A DNA stretch of 64,000 nucleotides from the NCBI GenBank assembly GCA_031550085.1, contig JAVBOY010000017.1, positions 62,001 to 126,000 on the forward strand, read 5' to 3'. Position 1 is the first letter of the stretch, and every line of letters starts with the position of its first letter. The translations under genes and the position numbers were made by a program. Origin of the DNA: UBA4417 sp031550085 (lineage in GTDB: Bacteria; Bacteroidota; Bacteroidia; Bacteroidales; UBA4417). The notes under the pieces are model-generated. The model did not search any database, was not told where the DNA came from, and was given only the letters and a program-made list of their open reading frames with translations. Shown in pieces: positions 60,730 through 64,000 of the stretch.

Positions 60730-60781
60730 TTCGATTGCCAAAATTCACCGACCTTTTTTGTTTACATAAGTATTGCCCTTT

Positions 60782-62470
60782 ATGAAACTGTTTCTTTTTG
60801 CGATCCTCGCGACTTTTACATTTTGCTCATTTGCACAAAACTCAAACCAAAACCTGCTCGTAAAAGAGGAACTTGCCCGCCGCGGAGAAGTTTATTTCCG
60901 CTTCCCTTTTACGGATAAAACCCAACTGAACCAACTGTCAAAAGAAATTTCCATCGACAAGTTCGACAATGCCTGGGTGTATGCTTATGCCAACGAAAAA
61001 GAATTTGCAAAATTTCAAAATCACGCCCTCCACTTTGAAGTGCTAACGGCTCCTTCGGAATTGATCACAGTGGAAATGACCGATGACCCCAAAAAAGTGC
61101 TGGCCTGGGATTATTATCCGACCTATGAAGCCTACCTGGCTTTGATGCAGCAATTTGCCGACGACCATCCTGACATTTGCCGTTTGATTACCATCGGCAC
61201 CTTGTCGAATACCAACAAACGGAAATTGTTGGCATTGAAAATATCGAAGAATCCGGATATCCAGGAGTATGAACCGGAATTTTATTATTCTTCCACCATG
61301 CATGGCGACGAAACCACCGGTTATATCCTGATGCTTCACCTGATCGACTACCTGACCTCAAAGTACGGCAGTGATGACGAAGTTACCCACTTGGTCGATA
61401 ACATGGAAATATATATCTGTCCGCTGCAAAATCCGGATGGAACTTATCGGAGAGGAAACCAATCCGTTACCGGCTCTGTTCGGTACAATGCAAAAAATGT
61501 CGACATCAACCGGAATTATCCCGATCCTCGTGACGGGGCTCATCCTGATGGGAACGCCTGGCAAGAAGAAACCGTTATGATGATGCAATTTTATGAAAAT
61601 CATCACTTTACCATGAGCGCTAATTTACACGGAGGGGCCGAACTGATCAACTATCCCTGGGATACCTGGACAAAGATTACGGCCGACGATGCCTGGTGGC
61701 GTTACGTTTGCCATGAATATGTCGACACCGTGCACCATTATGGGCCATCGGGTTATTTTAACGATGAAGGCAACGGGGTTACCAACGGAGCCGCCTGGTA
61801 TGTGATCACCGGGGGACAACAGGATTACATGAATTATTTTTGCCAGGGACGGGAATCGACGATTGAGTTGTCGTCAACCAAAACACTTCCTGCCAACCAA
61901 TTGGAAAGTTTCTGGAACTATAATTACCGTTCCCTGCTAAATTATATGAAACAAGCAACCTACGGGCTGAAAGGTATCATCACCGACAGCATTACCGGCT
62001 TGCCGCTTGAGGCGAAAGTAGAATGCATCCTCTTTGACAAGGATAGTTCCATGGTATTCTCCGACCCGCAGGTGGGTAATTACCACCGTCTGTTAAAAGC
62101 GGGAAGCTATACGGTTACTTTTTCAGCACCGGAATATAAAACGAAAACATTTACGGTCAGTATTGCCGACCGTACATCAAAAGAATTGAACGTCCGACTG
62201 GTTCCTCTTTCATACAACGGCATTCAGGCAAAAGAAGAAAATGCTATTTCGATTTTCCCGAATCCTGTGGCCAAGTCGAATACTATCGAGATCAATTCTG
62301 CGTTTACCATAAAGTCAGTCCGAATTTTTGATGCCATTGGGAATTCAGTTTTATACCATCCTGTTTATTCAAAATACACCTCAATCCCCGCGAATTTTCA
62401 AGTTGGGATGTATTATGTAAAAATTGCCACTACCAACGGGACTTATACCAAAAAGCTCGTTATTCAGTAA
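60782..62470 (+). CDS. Secreted M14 zinc carboxypeptidase with T9SS sorting domain
   Basis: 562-aa exported peptidase. Signal peptide (LFLFAILATFTFCSFAQ), then M14 domain with the zinc ligands in TMHGDETTG (HxxE) and NLHGGAEL (His), VDINRNYPD and the catalytic Glu in STIELSSTK. A carboxypeptidase-regulatory-like beta domain follows (about 395-475, LKGIITDSITGLPLEAKV), and the last 75 residues are a type A T9SS C-terminal sorting domain (SIFPNPVAKSNTIEI ... MYYVKIATTNGTYTKKLVIQ). So it is sent to the cell surface by type IX secretion. Start at 60782 begins the signal peptide; the ATG at 60773 is alternative. Confidence 0.92.
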   Translation: MKLFLFAILATFTFCSFAQNSNQNLLVKEELARRGEVYFRFPFTDKTQLNQLSKEISIDKFDNAWVYAYANEKEFAKFQNHALHFEVLTAPSELITVEMTDDPKKVLAWDYYPTYEAYLALMQQFADDHPDICRLITIGTLSNTNKRKLLALKISKNPDIQEYEPEFYYSSTMHGDETTGYILMLHLIDYLTSKYGSDDEVTHLVDNMEIYICPLQNPDGTYRRGNQSVTGSVRYNAKNVDINRNYPDPRDGAHPDGNAWQEETVMMMQFYENHHFTMSANLHGGAELINYPWDTWTKITADDAWWRYVCHEYVDTVHHYGPSGYFNDEGNGVTNGAAWYVITGGQQDYMNYFCQGRESTIELSSTKTLPANQLESFWNYNYRSLLNYMKQATYGLKGIITDSITGLPLEAKVECILFDKDSSMVFSDPQVGNYHRLLKAGSYTVTFSAPEYKTKTFTVSIADRTSKELNVRLVPLSYNGIQAKEENAISIFPNPVAKSNTIEINSAFTIKSVRIFDAIGNSVLYHPVYSKYTSIPANFQVGMYYVKIATTNGTYTKKLVIQ

Positions 62471-62482
62471 TTTTTAGCCCAT

Positions 62483-63052
62483 ATGCACAAAAAGCTTGCC
62501 GTTGCTCTATTATTTTTCGCTGCACTCTTTTGCACCAGTTGCTTGACGTGTGAACGCAAGGAATATATTGTTAAACTTACCGGACCGGCCTCCGGAACAC
62601 TGACCATACGCTATATCAATATTTTCAGCAACTGCATCGATTCGCTCGGTGAGTACAATGTGGATTATGACGAATTGATCCGGATGTGGCTGCGTGGGAA
62701 AAAAATTGAAAAAGATTTCCCGGAAGTTTCCAAACTCAAAAAACGGCTTTACGAAGAAAACGGGCAGCTATGCGGCGAAGTAACCCTGCAATTTAAAATA
62801 CTCCGCCAAGTGTATTTGGAAAAGAACGGGACAAATGCTCCGATCCTCTTTTCACTGGAGTCCTTGAAAGATGATGGGGAAATTTTACTCCGGACAAACG
62901 GAAGCTATGATGAAACCGGCCATGGGACAATCACCTGGATGTCCGATACAAAAGAATTACGATTTACAACCCAAATTGCAAAACCCGACTCCCTGCGAAC
63001 GGCTTATACGCTTGTTGACATGTGGAGAAAAGATAAAAGCCCGAAAAAATAG
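62483..63052 (+). CDS. Hypothetical lipoprotein
   Basis: 189-aa protein with lipobox LFCTSC (Cys at about residue 20). The mature part is beta-rich with SGTLTIRYINIFSNC near its start and WMSDTKELRFTTQIA near its end; four Cys occur in the first 60 residues. I recognise no family. It follows the M14 carboxypeptidase by 12 bases and precedes the barrel protein by 46, so the three are probably one operon for surface or outer-membrane components. Confidence 0.75.
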   Translation: MHKKLAVALLFFAALFCTSCLTCERKEYIVKLTGPASGTLTIRYINIFSNCIDSLGEYNVDYDELIRMWLRGKKIEKDFPEVSKLKKRLYEENGQLCGEVTLQFKILRQVYLEKNGTNAPILFSLESLKDDGEILLRTNGSYDETGHGTITWMSDTKELRFTTQIAKPDSLRTAYTLVDMWRKDKSPKK

Positions 63053-63098
63053 CCAAAAGAAAAGACATTCACATCATTAGTTATTTAGAGAATCCGTA

Positions 63099-64000
63099 AT
63101 GAAACTGATTAAATTTTTTCTTGCTTTAATTTGCCTTTCTTCGATGGTATCCGGATCTGCACAAGAAATGTTCGGTGTTTCCACAAGTACAAAATCAGAC
63201 ATTGTTGGTTTGTTTTTAAGCCCCACGGCTACGGTTACCTCTCCCAATTATATGGGAATCAACTTTCTCAGTTTGGATGTATTTGCTGAAAACAATTATT
63301 TATACCTGGCAAAAGAAGAATATAAATTTTCCCGCTTTTTTAATCCCAACAACCCATTTCCTACGCACGGAGAAAACGACCAGGTAGCTTACGATAATTT
63401 TACGGCAACCCCAAAACAAGCTTATATAAATGCGCGGGTTATCGGGCCTTCCTTTTTTATTTCAAATGGTAAAATGGCCGGAGGTTTCAGCTCGGGCTTC
63501 CGAACCATTACTTCTGTAAACGATTTGCCTTATGATGTGGCGAAATTCATGTACGAAGGGTTGGGGTATACCGGTTTACAAGATACCATGTTCACGCACG
63601 ATAAACCCTTTTCGGTAGTTGCCGCCGGTTTCGCCGAATTTACGTTTAATTTTGCCTACATATTCCACCAGCGATACACCAACCAATGGTCGGTCGGCGC
63701 AAACCTGAAATACTTGAAAGGTTATGGCGCCGGGTATCTGGATGTAAAAAATTTGAACTACCAAGTCTCCTCGGTCGACACATTGATTATCGATCGTTTG
63801 GATGCAACCACCGGATTATCACTACCGGTCGATTATCAAGCAAATACATTTACATCCACCCCTTTATTCCGGGGAAGCGGAATCGGGCTTGACATTGGTG
63901 TTACCTACGAATCGAAAAAGGATTATCAAAAAGCTTGGCATAAATCGTCCTTATGTAAAGTTCAATATGTCCCTCCGCAATGGCGGGTCAGTGTATCACT
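63099..64000 (+). CDS. Outer-membrane beta-barrel protein (DUF5723-like), truncated by window edge
   Basis: Frame open from the ATG at 63099 to the end of the window, at least 300 aa. It starts with a signal peptide (LIKFFLALICLSSMVSGSAQ). The mature part has alternating amphipathic strands, aromatic residues and GFRTITSVNDLPYDVAKF, FNFAYIFHQRYTNQWSVGANLKYLKGYGAGYLD and GIGLDIGVTYE, the appearance of a DUF5723 outer-membrane barrel; such proteins often carry or adjoin an OmpA domain. The C-terminus is not visible. Third gene of the run that begins with the T9SS carboxypeptidase. Confidence 0.78.
   Translation, partial: MKLIKFFLALICLSSMVSGSAQEMFGVSTSTKSDIVGLFLSPTATVTSPNYMGINFLSLDVFAENNYLYLAKEEYKFSRFFNPNNPFPTHGENDQVAYDNFTATPKQAYINARVIGPSFFISNGKMAGGFSSGFRTITSVNDLPYDVAKFMYEGLGYTGLQDTMFTHDKPFSVVAAGFAEFTFNFAYIFHQRYTNQWSVGANLKYLKGYGAGYLDVKNLNYQVSSVDTLIIDRLDATTGLSLPVDYQANTFTSTPLFRGSGIGLDIGVTYESKKDYQKAWHKSSLCKVQYVPPQWRVSVS

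Overview
The window is a chromosomal segment of a Bacteroidota bacterium, most likely class Bacteroidia (Bacteroidales/Marinilabiliales type). The evidence is the short primary sigma factor (287 aa), about twenty promoter boxes of the Bacteroidota form TAnnTTTG (mostly TACTTTTG or TAATTTTG), a T9SS-type C-terminal sorting domain, the folP-cdaA pair, a NagB/PIG-L fusion, DUF1599 and DUF4403 proteins, a bactofilin-AtpZ pair, and menaquinone synthesis by the futalosine route (mqnD). Base composition is moderate and gene density is high. I see no transposase, phage, integrase or CRISPR array. Genus cannot be set from the sequence.

Layout. 1-9.5 kb: 3' part of prfA, a mosaic intergenic repeat, pyrF, two tandem rhomboid proteases, gyrA, a secreted TPR protein and an SRPBCC-GyrI fusion. 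9.6-14.4 kb (minus): lipoprotein, polyprenyl-phosphate sugar transferase and tilS as one operon, then a Gfo/Idh/MocA oxidoreductase. 14.8-15.1 kb: three tRNAs (Lys-CTT, Pro-CGG, Thr-CGT), all with C at the wobble position, closed by a strong terminator. 15.1-21.2 kb: an ECF sigma factor with a probable anti-sigma partner, rpe, rpoD, pnp and rpsO, with two more copies of the mosaic repeat. 21.5-29.9 kb: DUF4403 lipoprotein, YciB-like membrane protein, a divergent stand-alone TrpF paralogue, bactofilin/AtpZ/AtpI-like genes without the ATP synthase, folC, a DMT exporter and an S9 peptidase. 30-33 kb: secreted EEP-family enzyme, then a low-GC island with a lipoprotein ending in a Gly/Ala-rich tail and a membrane protein. 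33-38.8 kb: amino-sugar catabolism (NagB-PIG-L fusion plus MFS sugar porter), TPR protein, trmH. 38.8-41.5 kb: LiaF-like protein, LytS-type kinase and LytTR regulator. 41.8-43.8 kb: a CarH-like B12-binding MerR regulator followed by an ECF sigma factor with a canonical promoter and an upstream dyad. 43.8-46.6 kb (minus): dapF, GNAT, Fur-family regulator, mqnD. 46.7-52.4 kb: envelope protein, orphan ABC permease, MauE/DoxX-thioredoxin-like protein, DUF1599 protein, folP-cdaA. 52.5-64 kb: methyltransferase, DUF1266 lipoprotein, large TPR protein, glycogen branching enzyme, two small hypotheticals, dapA, then a T9SS-exported M14 carboxypeptidase, a lipoprotein and a truncated outer-membrane barrel protein.

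Most of the window is core housekeeping. The parts most worth a second look are the CarH-like regulator/ECF module with its candidate operator, the repeated mosaic intergenic elements, the TrpF-like protein that lacks family active-site motifs, the C34-only tRNA operon, the Fur homologue without its CxxC zinc pair, and the low-GC pair at 31-32.8 kb. Promoter boxes were used to move several start codons (8514, 14438, 26710, 46604 GTG, 53384).
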